Source: Bacillota bacterium (GTDB lineage Bacteria > Vulcanimicrobiota > JAJTBE01). Taken from it: a DNA stretch of 64,000 bases. The translations under genes and the position numbers were made by a program. Shown piece by piece: positions 25,496 through 34,463 of this stretch; position 1 is the first letter of the stretch; the number at the start of each line of letters is the position of its first letter. The notes under the pieces are model-generated. The model did no database searches, was not told the DNA's origin, and was given only the letters and a program-made list of their open reading frames with translations. The DNA is taken from contig JAJTBE010000190.1 in NCBI GenBank assembly GCA_021287065.1, positions 37,079-101,078 of the forward strand. The letters run 5' to 3'.

Positions 25496-26905
25496 TTGAA
25501 AAGAAAACTTCTGAAAAACTGCTCATGGGTTGTAACACTGGATGAAAAGAGCGCAATCCACAGAAATACCGATATTCTCATAGAAGATAACAAAATTAAG
25601 GAAATCGGAAAAGAAATTCAGTGTGATGCTGATGAATTTGATTGCTCAGGCAAACTGGCAATGCCGGGCATGGTAAACACACACCACCATCTTTATCAGA
25701 CCCTTACCCGCTGCATTCCAAGGGTTCAGGATGCAGAACTCTTCGAATGGCTTACCAACCTATATGAAATCTGGAGAGAACTTACACCGGAAGCAGTTTA
25801 CTGGAGCACCCTCCTCGGACTGGGAGAACTGGCGCTTACCGGTTGCACCACAAGCACGGATATGTTCTATGTATTCCCCCACCAGACAAGCGGTGAACTC
25901 ATAGACGAACAGTTTAAAGCTTCAAAAGCACTGGGAATGAGATTTGTCCCCTGCAGAGGATCCATGTCATGCGGAAGATCAGACGGAGGACTGCCCCCGG
26001 ATGATGTGGTTCAGGATGCGGATACAATCCATGCCGACTGCGAAAGACTTATCAAAAAATATCACGACAAAGATCCCTTTGCAATGACCAGAGTTGCACT
26101 GGGTCCTTGCTCGCCTTTCTCGGTTACGCCATCACTGATGAAAGAAACAGCCCAGCTTGCAAGAAAATACGGCGTGAAGCTCCATACCCATCTGGCTGAA
26201 ACAAAGGACGAAGAGAAATATTGTGCTGAAAAGTTCAATATGCGCCCCTTCGAACTGATGGAAAGCATCGACTGGGTAGGCGAAGATGTATGGTTTGCAC
26301 ATTCTATTTATGTAAATGATCGTGAAATCAGAAGAATGGGTGAAACCAAAACCGGAGTAGCCCACTGCCCCGTTTCCAACCTGCGTCTCGGTTCAGGAAT
26401 CGCACCTGTGCCTGAAATGCTGGAAGCAGGAGTGCCGGTAAGCTTTGCTGTGGATGGATCAGCTTCAAATGATTCATCGGATATGCTCGGCGAAGTGAGA
26501 ACAGGCCTTCTGGCGCACAGATTCAGAAGCGGAACCACATCAATGACTGCGGAAACAGCATTGCGCATAGCCTGTCAGGGCGGCACTCAGGTTCTCGGAT
26601 TTGACACAATCGGCACACTCAAACCGGGAATGGCTGCGGATATAGTTCTGATAAATATGAATCAGATGCCTTACGCAGGAGCGCTGCACGATCCTATGGC
26701 GGCAGTCGTTTTTGCAGGAGCAACCCATATTGTGGATGCTACCATAATCAACGGCGAAGTGGTTGTGTGGCAGGGCAAACTCACAAGAGTGGATGAAGCT
26801 GAAATTATCTGCAATGCAAACCACATAGCGGCAGAGATGGTTGAAAGAGCGAAAAGGAGAACAGGAATCGATTTCCTCTCAAAACCTCTCTTAATCGCAC
26901 AGTAA
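25496..26905 (+). CDS. Amidohydrolase, 8-oxoguanine deaminase-like
   Basis: The 469-residue enzyme belongs to the metal-dependent deaminase branch of the amidohydrolase superfamily. Zn ligands are visible in NTHHHLYQT, THLAET and AHSIY, with the final Asp in AVDGSASND. NTHHHLYQTLTR and the following WLTNLYEIWREL are typical of 8-oxoguanine deaminases and hydroxyatrazine-type hydrolases; it probably deaminates an oxidised or substituted purine or triazine-like ring. The start is TTG at 25496 with AGAGAGG ahead. It lies 59 bases after the MoxR gene. Confidence 0.8.
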   Translation: MKRKLLKNCSWVVTLDEKSAIHRNTDILIEDNKIKEIGKEIQCDADEFDCSGKLAMPGMVNTHHHLYQTLTRCIPRVQDAELFEWLTNLYEIWRELTPEAVYWSTLLGLGELALTGCTTSTDMFYVFPHQTSGELIDEQFKASKALGMRFVPCRGSMSCGRSDGGLPPDDVVQDADTIHADCERLIKKYHDKDPFAMTRVALGPCSPFSVTPSLMKETAQLARKYGVKLHTHLAETKDEEKYCAEKFNMRPFELMESIDWVGEDVWFAHSIYVNDREIRRMGETKTGVAHCPVSNLRLGSGIAPVPEMLEAGVPVSFAVDGSASNDSSDMLGEVRTGLLAHRFRSGTTSMTAETALRIACQGGTQVLGFDTIGTLKPGMAADIVLINMNQMPYAGALHDPMAAVVFAGATHIVDATIINGEVVVWQGKLTRVDEAEIICNANHIAAEMVERAKRRTGIDFLSKPLLIAQ

Positions 26906-26919
26906 TAAACGGAGATACA

Positions 26920-26949
26920 GGGCGCTTTCTTAATCGAGAGCGCCCTTAA
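26920..26949 (+). terminator. Hairpin after the deaminase gene
   Basis: GGGCGCTTTC pairs with GAGAGCGCCC around a six-base loop with one mismatch. It is followed by TTAATAATT rather than a pure T-run, so termination may be partial. Confidence 0.55.
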
Positions 26950-26966
26950 TAATTAAATGGGGGGTA

Positions 26967-27629
26967 TTGATTTTGTTCAAGAGAAAACTTGATCCGAGAG
27001 AACGGGATTTAATCGAAAAAATCATAGAATTTGTAAGAGCAAAACACAGCAGGGAAGAGGGACACGATTACTCTCATGTTCTGGAAGTCTGCCGCTGGTG
27101 TATGGAAATCGGGGATAAAATCGAGGAACCGGTGGATCCCTTTATTGCCCTCAGCGGCGCCCTTCTGCACGACATTGGCAGAGTTGGAGCGGAAAACGGA
27201 AATTTCCACGGACTCGACGGCGGAGCCAGAGCAGAGGAATTTCTCGAATCGCTGATTGAGGATCCCCAGACAATTCTGAAAATCACAAAGATAATAGTAA
27301 GGCACACTCCCACTTCAATGATTGCCGCCCAGACCACGGAAGAGAAGCTTGTATGCGACGCCGACACAATCGAACGGCTTGGTTTGATGGGCATGGTCAG
27401 GGGCATTATGGGGAAAAAAGGCTCTATGAAGAGTATTCTGGAGGACAGAATCAAAAAGAGAATGGCAGATTATGACAAGCTCTATTTTGATTACAGCAAG
27501 AAAATCGCAAAACCTTACTATAATGAAACTAAAAGACTGGTAAAAATTCTGGAAAAGTATCTTTCTGAGAGACTGGCGGAAATCCAGGATCTTCAGAGTT
27601 ATAAAATTTTAGCAGGTGATGAATCCTAA
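26967..27629 (+). CDS. HD-domain phosphohydrolase, uncharacterised
   Basis: The 220-residue protein has an HD metal site: HDYSHVLEV early, the LLHDIGR pair and later VRHTPTS and DADTIERLG. Such proteins hydrolyse nucleotides or cyclic nucleotides. Two TTG starts are possible, 26967 and 26973; the second has better spacing from the GGGGGG site. The coding region runs directly into the transporter gene, with no gap. Confidence 0.8.
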   Translation: MILFKRKLDPRERDLIEKIIEFVRAKHSREEGHDYSHVLEVCRWCMEIGDKIEEPVDPFIALSGALLHDIGRVGAENGNFHGLDGGARAEEFLESLIEDPQTILKITKIIVRHTPTSMIAAQTTEEKLVCDADTIERLGLMGMVRGIMGKKGSMKSILEDRIKKRMADYDKLYFDYSKKIAKPYYNETKRLVKILEKYLSERLAEIQDLQSYKILAGDES

Positions 27630-29453
27630 ATGAACGCCCTGACTTTACTTATCGTTTCCGCATGCGTCCTTGCACTTGGTTACAGATACTACTGTGCATT
27701 TATAACCGCAAAGATCCTCGTTATGGATGAAACCCGGAATACTCCGGCACACACAATGGAAGACGGCAAAGATTATATGCCGATGAACAAATGGGTTTTG
27801 TTCGGACACCATTTTGCCGCTATTGCCGGAGCAGGCCCCCTCATAGGACCGGTTCTCGCCGCACAATACGGTTATATGCCGGGCGCACTGTGGATACTGA
27901 TAGGCGGAGTTTTTGCAGGAGCTGTTCACGATCTTATTATCCTGTTTGCTTCAGTAAGACATAAAGGAAAAGCACTTTACAAAATAGCTGCACGGGAAAC
28001 TGGTCCTGTTGCGGGAGCGGCAACGGCTGTTGCAACTCTTTTCATCATAGTGGTTGCAATGGCAGGCCTTGCTGTGGCAGTGGTAAATGCACTTCACAAC
28101 AGTCCCTGGGGATTTTTCACGGTATCAATGACAATCCCCATAGCTATTCTTGTGGGCCTTTATATGTTTGTGTGGAGAAAAGGCAAAATCACGGAAGGCA
28201 CCATTATCGGTGTAACACTGCTTTTCCTGTCGGTAATCGGCGGGCACTGGATAATGAATTCACCTTATGCCCACCATTTCAATTTTGGACCCGAAACCCT
28301 CAAGATAATCCTCCCCATATACGGATTTCTCGCAGCTGCCCTTCCGGTTTGGCTTCTCCTTGCACCAAGGGATTATCTTTCAACCTATATGAAAATCGGG
28401 ACGGTTTTTCTCCTTGCCATAGGTATTGCAGTTGTCCACCCAAACCTTAACATGCCTGCATTCACCCAGTATATACACGGAAACGGACCTATTGTGCCGG
28501 GTCCCGTTTGGCCCTATGTATGTATCACCATAGCATGCGGAGCCATATCCGGTTTCCATTCGCTGATTGGTTCGGGAACCACGCCAAAAATGGTGGACAA
28601 CGAACGGGATATTCCATTTATCGGTTACGGCGCAATGGTTCTGGAAAGCTTTGTGGGAATGATTGCCCTGATTGCAGCAACATCACTGTATGTAAACGAT
28701 TATCTTGCAATCAACACAACTGCCGCTGTATGGCAGAATCTCCACCTTACCCCCATTGAGCTTCCCCATCTGGAAAAACTTACCGGGGAAAGTCTGCTTA
28801 ACAGACCCGGCGGAGCGGTATCCCTCGCCGTCGGTATGGCTTACATTTTCAACAAAATTCCGGGGATGGACGGAATAATGCAGTATTGGTACCATTTTGC
28901 AATTATGTTTGAAGCTCTGTTTATTCTGACCACAATCGACGCGGGAACAAGAGTGGCACGATACATCCTCGGAGAATCCATAGGGCATTTTATCCCCAAA
29001 TTCGATGATCCAAAGTGGTATTGGGGAGGAATAATCTGCGCAGCCACGGTTTCCTTTGCCTGGGGGTATCTCCTTTACGAAGGCAATATTACCACAATCT
29101 GGCCCATGTTCGGAGTAGCAAACCAGCTTCTGGCAACAATTGCCCTTGCCATCGGAACTACAATTATTCTGAAGAATCATCCCAATAAAAAGTCCTATGC
29201 CCTTATATCATTTATACCATTTCTGTTTATCGGAGCCACAACCATAGCTGCGGCACAGATGAATATACTCAATGTCTATCTGCCGGGCAAAATGGTTCTC
29301 AACATAATAATGTCCCTCACGATGCTTGTTCTTGCGGGAATAATAATTATCGACTCTGTTGTAAAATGGATAAAGATACTCAAAGAACAGACCGGCGAAC
29401 AAAAACCCGAAATAATTCAGGGTCAGCCTGCATATCAGGAGCAGGAAGACTAA
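27630..29453 (+). CDS. cstA: Carbon starvation protein A (CstA) family transporter
   Basis: The 607-residue polytopic membrane protein shows CstA landmarks: YRYY, DGKDYMPMNKWVLFGHHFAAIAGAGPLIGP, and the downstream FHSLIGSGTTPK segment. CstA-family proteins take up pyruvate or peptides. The first codon follows the HD gene's stop immediately, so translation is likely coupled. Substrate is not determined by the sequence. Confidence 0.92.
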   Translation: MNALTLLIVSACVLALGYRYYCAFITAKILVMDETRNTPAHTMEDGKDYMPMNKWVLFGHHFAAIAGAGPLIGPVLAAQYGYMPGALWILIGGVFAGAVHDLIILFASVRHKGKALYKIAARETGPVAGAATAVATLFIIVVAMAGLAVAVVNALHNSPWGFFTVSMTIPIAILVGLYMFVWRKGKITEGTIIGVTLLFLSVIGGHWIMNSPYAHHFNFGPETLKIILPIYGFLAAALPVWLLLAPRDYLSTYMKIGTVFLLAIGIAVVHPNLNMPAFTQYIHGNGPIVPGPVWPYVCITIACGAISGFHSLIGSGTTPKMVDNERDIPFIGYGAMVLESFVGMIALIAATSLYVNDYLAINTTAAVWQNLHLTPIELPHLEKLTGESLLNRPGGAVSLAVGMAYIFNKIPGMDGIMQYWYHFAIMFEALFILTTIDAGTRVARYILGESIGHFIPKFDDPKWYWGGIICAATVSFAWGYLLYEGNITTIWPMFGVANQLLATIALAIGTTIILKNHPNKKSYALISFIPFLFIGATTIAAAQMNILNVYLPGKMVLNIIMSLTMLVLAGIIIIDSVVKWIKILKEQTGEQKPEIIQGQPAYQEQED

Positions 29454-29456
29454 CTT

Positions 29457-29858
29457 ATGGAAATTGCCCGCCCGTGCATTACTTACACCACAGGAATGGC
29501 AAAAGCAAAATTCGAAACAGGATTCTGTATTCATAAAGCCAGAGAGCTTCTTTGCGGTTTACCGTATTTTGATGAAATAAAAATTTCAGATCGCATCGGT
29601 TTACTCAAAACTTATGGTAAAATTACATTAATGCTGTTTGAAGACGGTTCAGCAACTATTAAACCGGTAAGCAGCAGTGAAGAAGGTTACAGGATATTCG
29701 GGGAATTAGGTTCGCTGCTTGTCAGCGCTGCCCGCTGCCCTATTATTGGGGGAAACACGGTTCAATCCTGCGATGGTTCGCCCTGCCCGGAGGGATGCAG
29801 GTATTTAAAAACCGGTAGAATCAGGATTGAAGATGAAAAAGAAGGAGAACAGGATTAA
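29457..29858 (+). CDS. Small Cys-rich protein of unknown function
   Basis: I do not recognise this 133-residue protein. The middle (YFDEIKISDRIGLLKTYGKITLMLFEDGSATIKPV) looks like an alpha/beta domain. The C-terminal third has five cysteines, C-x(11)-C-x4-C-x3-C spacing among them in ARCPIIGG and SCDGSPCPEGC, which could bind an iron-sulfur cluster or zinc. It starts 3 bases after the CstA stop and ends 3 bases before the U32 peptidase, so the three genes form one operon. Confidence 0.6.
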   Translation: MEIARPCITYTTGMAKAKFETGFCIHKARELLCGLPYFDEIKISDRIGLLKTYGKITLMLFEDGSATIKPVSSSEEGYRIFGELGSLLVSAARCPIIGGNTVQSCDGSPCPEGCRYLKTGRIRIEDEKEGEQD

Positions 29859-29861
29859 TAT

Positions 29862-30857
29862 ATGAAAACAGCCTGCCCGCTCAGCAGGATTAAAGAGACA
29901 GCGGTTCTTGCAAAAGCAGGAGCCGATGAGTTTTATTGCGGCATGGCTCCCGGTGAATGGAAAGAAAATTATGGAATGATAGAATCCATAACCAGGCGGA
30001 ACAATCCTTTCGCACACCTTCACAGTCTTGAAGATATCAGAAAAGTAATAGCAACAGCCCACAAATACGGCAAACCTGTTCATATAACCCTCAATGAAAC
30101 ATATCACAAAGAGCAGACTGATTACCTTGTGAATCAGGTCGGAATTCTACACGAAGCCGGTGCGGACGCAATAATTCTCGGTGACATGGGTTCCCTTCTC
30201 GCTATAAAGGAAGCGGGTATTCCGGTAAAACTCTTTATGGGCACCGGAGGAACAGCGCTTAACAGCCAGACTGTGAAATTATATAAGAAAATGGGAGCGG
30301 ACAGGGTTATTCTCGACAGACATCTTACAGTTGAAGAAATCAGAGCAATAATTGAATCGGAACCGGAGATCGAATACGAAGCTTTTATTTTCAGGGGCCT
30401 ATGTCCCTTTATAGACGGATTCTGCCATTTTGACCATGGAATAAATGAAACTCTTGGAAAAAAACCCAGGGTGGATCTTGCCTGCGCAATGAAATATAAG
30501 ATAAAGAATACATCAGACAGTAAATGCCCGCATAAATCGGAAATAGGAAGCTTGATATCGGGGAGGCAGAGCCTGACGGGGTGTGGTTTGTGTGCATTAT
30601 TTGACTTCAGAAAAATAAAGGGGCTTACAGCTCTTAAAATTGTGGGCAGGGAGTTTTCATCGAAGGAAAAGCTGGAAGATTTAAAGCTGGTGAGAGGCGC
30701 TCTTGATCTGTTGAAAGAGAAACCGGAAATTGGTAAGGAAGAGTTTCTTTCATACTGCAGAGAACAGTTCAGGGTGTTTTTTGAAAAGGCATGCGGATAT
30801 AAAGACTGTTATTATCCGGAGTTTTTACCGGGTAGAACCCGGCAGGCTCTTTTGTAA
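29862..30857 (+). CDS. U32-family peptidase-like protein
   Basis: The 331-residue protein matches the U32 family: the N-terminal LAKAGADEFYCGM motif, THITLNE-type strands, GADAIILGDMGSL, the EAFIFRGLCPFIDGFC signature and clustered cysteines in the C-terminal half (CGLCALF, CGYKDCYYPEF). Several characterised relatives are iron-sulfur enzymes that hydroxylate tRNA or ubiquinone precursors, not proteases, so 'peptidase' is a family label only. A Cys-rich small protein precedes it. Confidence 0.82.
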   Translation: MKTACPLSRIKETAVLAKAGADEFYCGMAPGEWKENYGMIESITRRNNPFAHLHSLEDIRKVIATAHKYGKPVHITLNETYHKEQTDYLVNQVGILHEAGADAIILGDMGSLLAIKEAGIPVKLFMGTGGTALNSQTVKLYKKMGADRVILDRHLTVEEIRAIIESEPEIEYEAFIFRGLCPFIDGFCHFDHGINETLGKKPRVDLACAMKYKIKNTSDSKCPHKSEIGSLISGRQSLTGCGLCALFDFRKIKGLTALKIVGREFSSKEKLEDLKLVRGALDLLKEKPEIGKEEFLSYCREQFRVFFEKACGYKDCYYPEFLPGRTRQALL

Positions 30858-31373
30858 TCAGAGATTAAGCGCGAGGCGGAGTTTTTCGAGAAAGCCTGCT
30901 TCCTGCCGGCTGATTCTTTTTCCCCAGTTGCCGAGGAAACCTTCACCAGCGGCATTTGCAACCACATAAGCAAGGTCATAAAGAAACTGTTTGAATTCCT
31001 GAGCTTCACCCTGAGGAAGTTTCTCTTCAGCGAGTTTCGCAGCTTTTGACAATTCTTCTATTCTCTGGCCCATTGTTCTCATTATATCTTCCGTAATGTC
31101 TTCTCCCGGTTCTTCCTGATTTTCGTCAGAAGCTGCCGGTTGTTCGGGAGATACAGCATTGTCTTCTCTGTAATATTCATCAAGAATAGCGGAAATCAGG
31201 GGATTGTGGGCGTATTTATCCCTCGATTTTTTCAGGTTTTTTATATGGGCATCCATTTCCTTTTCGAAACAGGACGGAGTGGTATCAGAAAGAGAAGCAG
31301 CTAATCCTGCGAGGAAAGGCGCTCCTGTAACCAATTCCCATTCATCATCGGTGAATTTTTCCCGAATACCCAT
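30858..31373 (-). CDS. Conserved-looking protein of unknown function
   Basis: I do not recognise this 171-residue soluble protein. It begins MGIREKFTDDEW, has an acidic, disordered-looking middle (residues 72-95) and a C-terminal helical region ending GNWGKRISRQEAGFLEKLRLAL. No membrane helix or signal peptide is seen. ACGGAGGAAATT upstream of the ATG gives good support for translation. It follows the TPR protein gene by 17 bases in the same direction. Confidence 0.6.
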   Translation of the reverse strand: MGIREKFTDDEWELVTGAPFLAGLAASLSDTTPSCFEKEMDAHIKNLKKSRDKYAHNPLISAILDEYYREDNAVSPEQPAASDENQEEPGEDITEDIMRTMGQRIEELSKAAKLAEEKLPQGEAQEFKQFLYDLAYVVANAAGEGFLGNWGKRISRQEAGFLEKLRLALNL

Positions 31374-31390
31374 AATTTCCTCCGTATTAT

Positions 31391-32704
31391 TTATTTACCG
31401 GCTGTTTTTGACGCTCCGTTAGCTTTTGATGTACCGGTTGTTTTTGTTGTTCCGTTTGTGCCATTGCCGCTTAATCCATCTCTGAGAACAGCTCTTGATT
31501 TGCTGCGGAGCCAGAGGGACAAGCCTACGGATACAATAAGAAAACCAAGAATAATAAGCTTTGTGGCTGCAATCATGTCCTGAGTATCAACATCGAGATT
31601 TACGGTGTTGATGTTAACAAGGCCTGCCATTGACAGCAATGAAATCCAGAAAACGAGGGAAAAGATATTGCTGTAGGAAAGCAGCATTTTTGATCTGCTT
31701 ACCACGGCATCTTCCTGTCTTCTCTGTTTTTCCAGCTCTGAGGAAATCTGCGAGAGTTTGGCAGGGATCGAATTAATGTCGGTAACATTCCATTCGCCGA
31801 GAATTCTTTTGTACTCACCGGCGCCTTTATTGGGTAAACCTGTAATAAGGAAAAATCCTGTCATGGCAAGGAGTCCGCCTGCAATACTGAGAACCGGCAT
31901 CATAATAAACTGTTGATCCTTGAATGCTACGACAACAAGAAACAGGACTATTGCCAGAATTACGCCATAGACATAGGGTTTTCTGAGGAATAACGCAAAA
32001 CTGCGTGCAAAATGGTAAAATCCGCCTTCCTGAAGTCTTGTGGCAGTGGCAAAACCGCTCATTGCTTCAGGATTATTGGAATCAATTCTCAAAGCTTTAA
32101 GATACTCCATCTGGGAGTTGGGAAGATAATCGTTTTTAAGATAATATTCGCCAAGTTTGAGATAAGGGAAAATCAAATCAGGGCTGTAAGGGAAAGGCGG
32201 TTCGTAAACCAGCATTTCGAGACCTTTGCCTATTTCCTTGCGTTTGGCGCTGTCGAGAACCAACTGAAGTTTTGGTGTGTTTTCATCAATACTTCTCGCT
32301 CTGTAGGCAAAATCCTGAGCTTCATCAAATCTTCCCCTGTGTATGAGGTAAGTGGCATATTCAATCAAAAATGTGGGTTCTTTGGACATGGTGCTGACGG
32401 CTTTTTTAAGGAAGTCCTCAGCAGCTCTCATATCACCGGAATTCCACATAATTATTCCAAGAAGGAAAACATGATGGAAATTATTTTTGTCTTTATTAAT
32501 AGCGCTTCTTACAGCTTCTTCTGCGCCTGTAAAATCACCAAGCCCCCGCAGGGCGAGTGCCTGATAATGTAAAGACAGCGGAAAATCAGGGCGAAGTTTC
32601 AGCGCCTCCTGGGCGTGTAGAAGCATTTGCTGATAGTTATTTACCTTATAATTTGCATATGCCATCAACAACGCATCTTCTGCAGTTTCGGCTTTTACTC
32701 CCAT
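31391..32704 (-). CDS. TPR protein with membrane helices
   Basis: The first 225 residues are tetratricopeptide-like helices (KVNNYQQMLLHAQEALKLRPDFPLSLHYQALALRGLGDF pattern split over repeats). Then come hydrophobic segments around 248-295 and two more near 347-367 and 383-407. A Thr/Gly/Lys-rich tail closes the protein. It should bind protein partners on one side of the inner membrane. No enzyme domain is visible. AAAGGATACA precedes the ATG. Confidence 0.7.
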   Translation of the reverse strand: MGVKAETAEDALLMAYANYKVNNYQQMLLHAQEALKLRPDFPLSLHYQALALRGLGDFTGAEEAVRSAINKDKNNFHHVFLLGIIMWNSGDMRAAEDFLKKAVSTMSKEPTFLIEYATYLIHRGRFDEAQDFAYRARSIDENTPKLQLVLDSAKRKEIGKGLEMLVYEPPFPYSPDLIFPYLKLGEYYLKNDYLPNSQMEYLKALRIDSNNPEAMSGFATATRLQEGGFYHFARSFALFLRKPYVYGVILAIVLFLVVVAFKDQQFIMMPVLSIAGGLLAMTGFFLITGLPNKGAGEYKRILGEWNVTDINSIPAKLSQISSELEKQRRQEDAVVSRSKMLLSYSNIFSLVFWISLLSMAGLVNINTVNLDVDTQDMIAATKLIILGFLIVSVGLSLWLRSKSRAVLRDGLSGNGTNGTTKTTGTSKANGASKTAGK

Positions 32705-33021
32705 CAGATCTGTATCCTTTTATTCATATTCATTCCGGAATCAATTCAAACCATTAGTCCGGATAACCGGAAAACAAATGCAGGCAAATATGCCGGCGTA
32801 AATGAGAATTCTAATAAAAATGTCATTTTCCTTCATAATACACCACAAAGCTTTTTTCTTTACAAAGGATTATTTTACTGACTGACTAATTTTCTTTAAG
32901 CTAAAATGGCATATATCACGGATGTTCCGTTAAATAATTAACAAAACTTAACTTTTTCAGGACATCAACACCGGAAATCCGAATATAATTTTTACAATAA
33001 TCTGATAAAGAGGCGCTCACA
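32705..33021. other. Divergent AT-rich intergenic region
   Basis: It holds the start regions of the TPR gene (leftward) and the HD-GYP gene (rightward). I see no RNA gene or coding sequence. TATAAT-like sequence near 32989 may belong to the HD-GYP promoter, but no -35 partner is convincing. Confidence 0.5.
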
Positions 33022-33831
33022 ATGCAGATCAGCAATATTTCAAACACCCGGTTTTCACGGATACAGACAGATTCTGCGGACAGAACAGGCTCTTCACCCA
33101 TTGTTCAGACAGGAGAAAGCATTGGAAGCGTATATTCCGGGAAAATGGATTTGATAAACCCTGCGCAAATCAGGGAGATAAAACAGACCGATCCTGCACC
33201 GGTGAAAGCTGCTGATCTGGCTTCCATCGCTGCCCGGACAGCACTTGAAGCAACCCTGAAAATGTCGGGAACCGCTGCTGCGGCATTCCCCGGTCTTATA
33301 CAGGCAATTAAAATTAAAGACGATTATACAGGCTGGCATGTGGACAGAGTAGCCAAAATGTCGGGCGATCTTGCAAAAGCTATTAATCTCCCGCCTGAAG
33401 AACAGGCAACAGTGAATCAGGCTGCAGTTCTGCACGATGTGGGAAAGATCCTCACCCCCATCTCAGTTCTCAATAAACCCGGCGCCCTTACCGATGAGGA
33501 ATTTACCATCATGAAACAACACGCCGCCGATACGGAAAAACTTCTTTCAGGAGTAAAAGGCTGTGTGGATCAGAAAGTTATATCAGCGGCAAAAAGCCAC
33601 CACGAAAGATGGGACGGCAAAGGATACCCCTGCGGGCTTAAAGGGGAGGAAATACCTGTGGGCGCAAGGATAATTGCCCTCGCAGACACCTATGACGCCA
33701 TAACTTCTGACAGACCATACAGAAAAGGTGCTCCAAAGGAAAAAGCCCTGGAAATAATGGCTCAGAATTCAGGAACACAGTTCGATCCAAAACTTCTTGA
33801 CGCATTTCTGAAAATGATGGGACAGAATTAA
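33022..33831 (+). CDS. HD-GYP domain protein, probable c-di-GMP phosphodiesterase
   Basis: The 269-residue protein has an unusual Ser/Thr-rich N-terminus of about 90 residues and then an HD-GYP domain: HVDRVAKMS, VLHDVGKI, KQHAADTEKLL, HHERWDGKGYP, ALADTYDAITSDRPYRKG and a closing MAQNSGTQFDPKLLDAFL. All metal-binding residues and the GYP triplet are present, so hydrolysis of cyclic di-GMP is likely. No receiver or transmembrane domain is fused. The surrounding genes do not define its pathway. Confidence 0.9.
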   Translation: MQISNISNTRFSRIQTDSADRTGSSPIVQTGESIGSVYSGKMDLINPAQIREIKQTDPAPVKAADLASIAARTALEATLKMSGTAAAAFPGLIQAIKIKDDYTGWHVDRVAKMSGDLAKAINLPPEEQATVNQAAVLHDVGKILTPISVLNKPGALTDEEFTIMKQHAADTEKLLSGVKGCVDQKVISAAKSHHERWDGKGYPCGLKGEEIPVGARIIALADTYDAITSDRPYRKGAPKEKALEIMAQNSGTQFDPKLLDAFLKMMGQN

Positions 33832-33889
33832 ACAAGCTGAAATTCAGTAATCAAAACCGAAAGTTATCATATATTGCCGGAGGCGGAGT

Positions 33890-34453
33890 ATGAAAAAGTA
33901 TATTATTGCTGCCGTATTGGTTTGCATTGCCGCTTTAACCTGCCGGATTGCAACGGCACAGGAAACGGACAAATCCGTATTATGGTCGGAAGCATCCAAC
34001 ATGACCTATTTTATGGCTAAATACTACAATGCGGATAAGCAGGTGGTAATGATTCTCGGCAAAACACTGGAGAATGATGATGATGTTTCAGTCTGCCTGC
34101 ATCTTGGACAAAGCACCGGAATTCACCCCCAGAACATAATGGGGCTTAAACGAAGCGGGATGGCATGGAAAGAAGCTATGAAATCAGTTTCGTTTCCCGT
34201 ATCAAAGTTATTCACCGATGTGGGTATGTATGAAATTTTCGGAGTACCGGCAAGATTCAAACATGCCTATAATGAATTCAAAAAATGGCAGGGAGATGCC
34301 GGATATGAAATGGATCTCACCGATGATGATGTAAGAGATCTAGTGCAGCTCCGTTTTGCTGTTCAGAACTGTGGAATGTCCGCCATAGAGGCAATGAGAA
34401 AAAGAAACTCAGGAACATCCTGGACAAATATTATACTCAGCTACTTCAAATAA
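33890..34453 (+). CDS. Exported protein of unknown function
   Basis: The 187-residue protein has a clear signal peptide (residues 1-24, ending IATAQE). The mature part is alpha-helical and not recognised; two related-looking segments (NIMGLKRSGMAWKEAM and AIEAMRKRNSGTSWTNII) suggest an internal repeat of a short helical unit. GGAGGCGGAGT precedes the ATG. It lies 10 bases ahead of the HerA-like ATPase gene. Confidence 0.65.
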   Translation: MKKYIIAAVLVCIAALTCRIATAQETDKSVLWSEASNMTYFMAKYYNADKQVVMILGKTLENDDDVSVCLHLGQSTGIHPQNIMGLKRSGMAWKEAMKSVSFPVSKLFTDVGMYEIFGVPARFKHAYNEFKKWQGDAGYEMDLTDDDVRDLVQLRFAVQNCGMSAIEAMRKRNSGTSWTNIILSYFK

Positions 34454-34463
34454 GGAGAAAATT

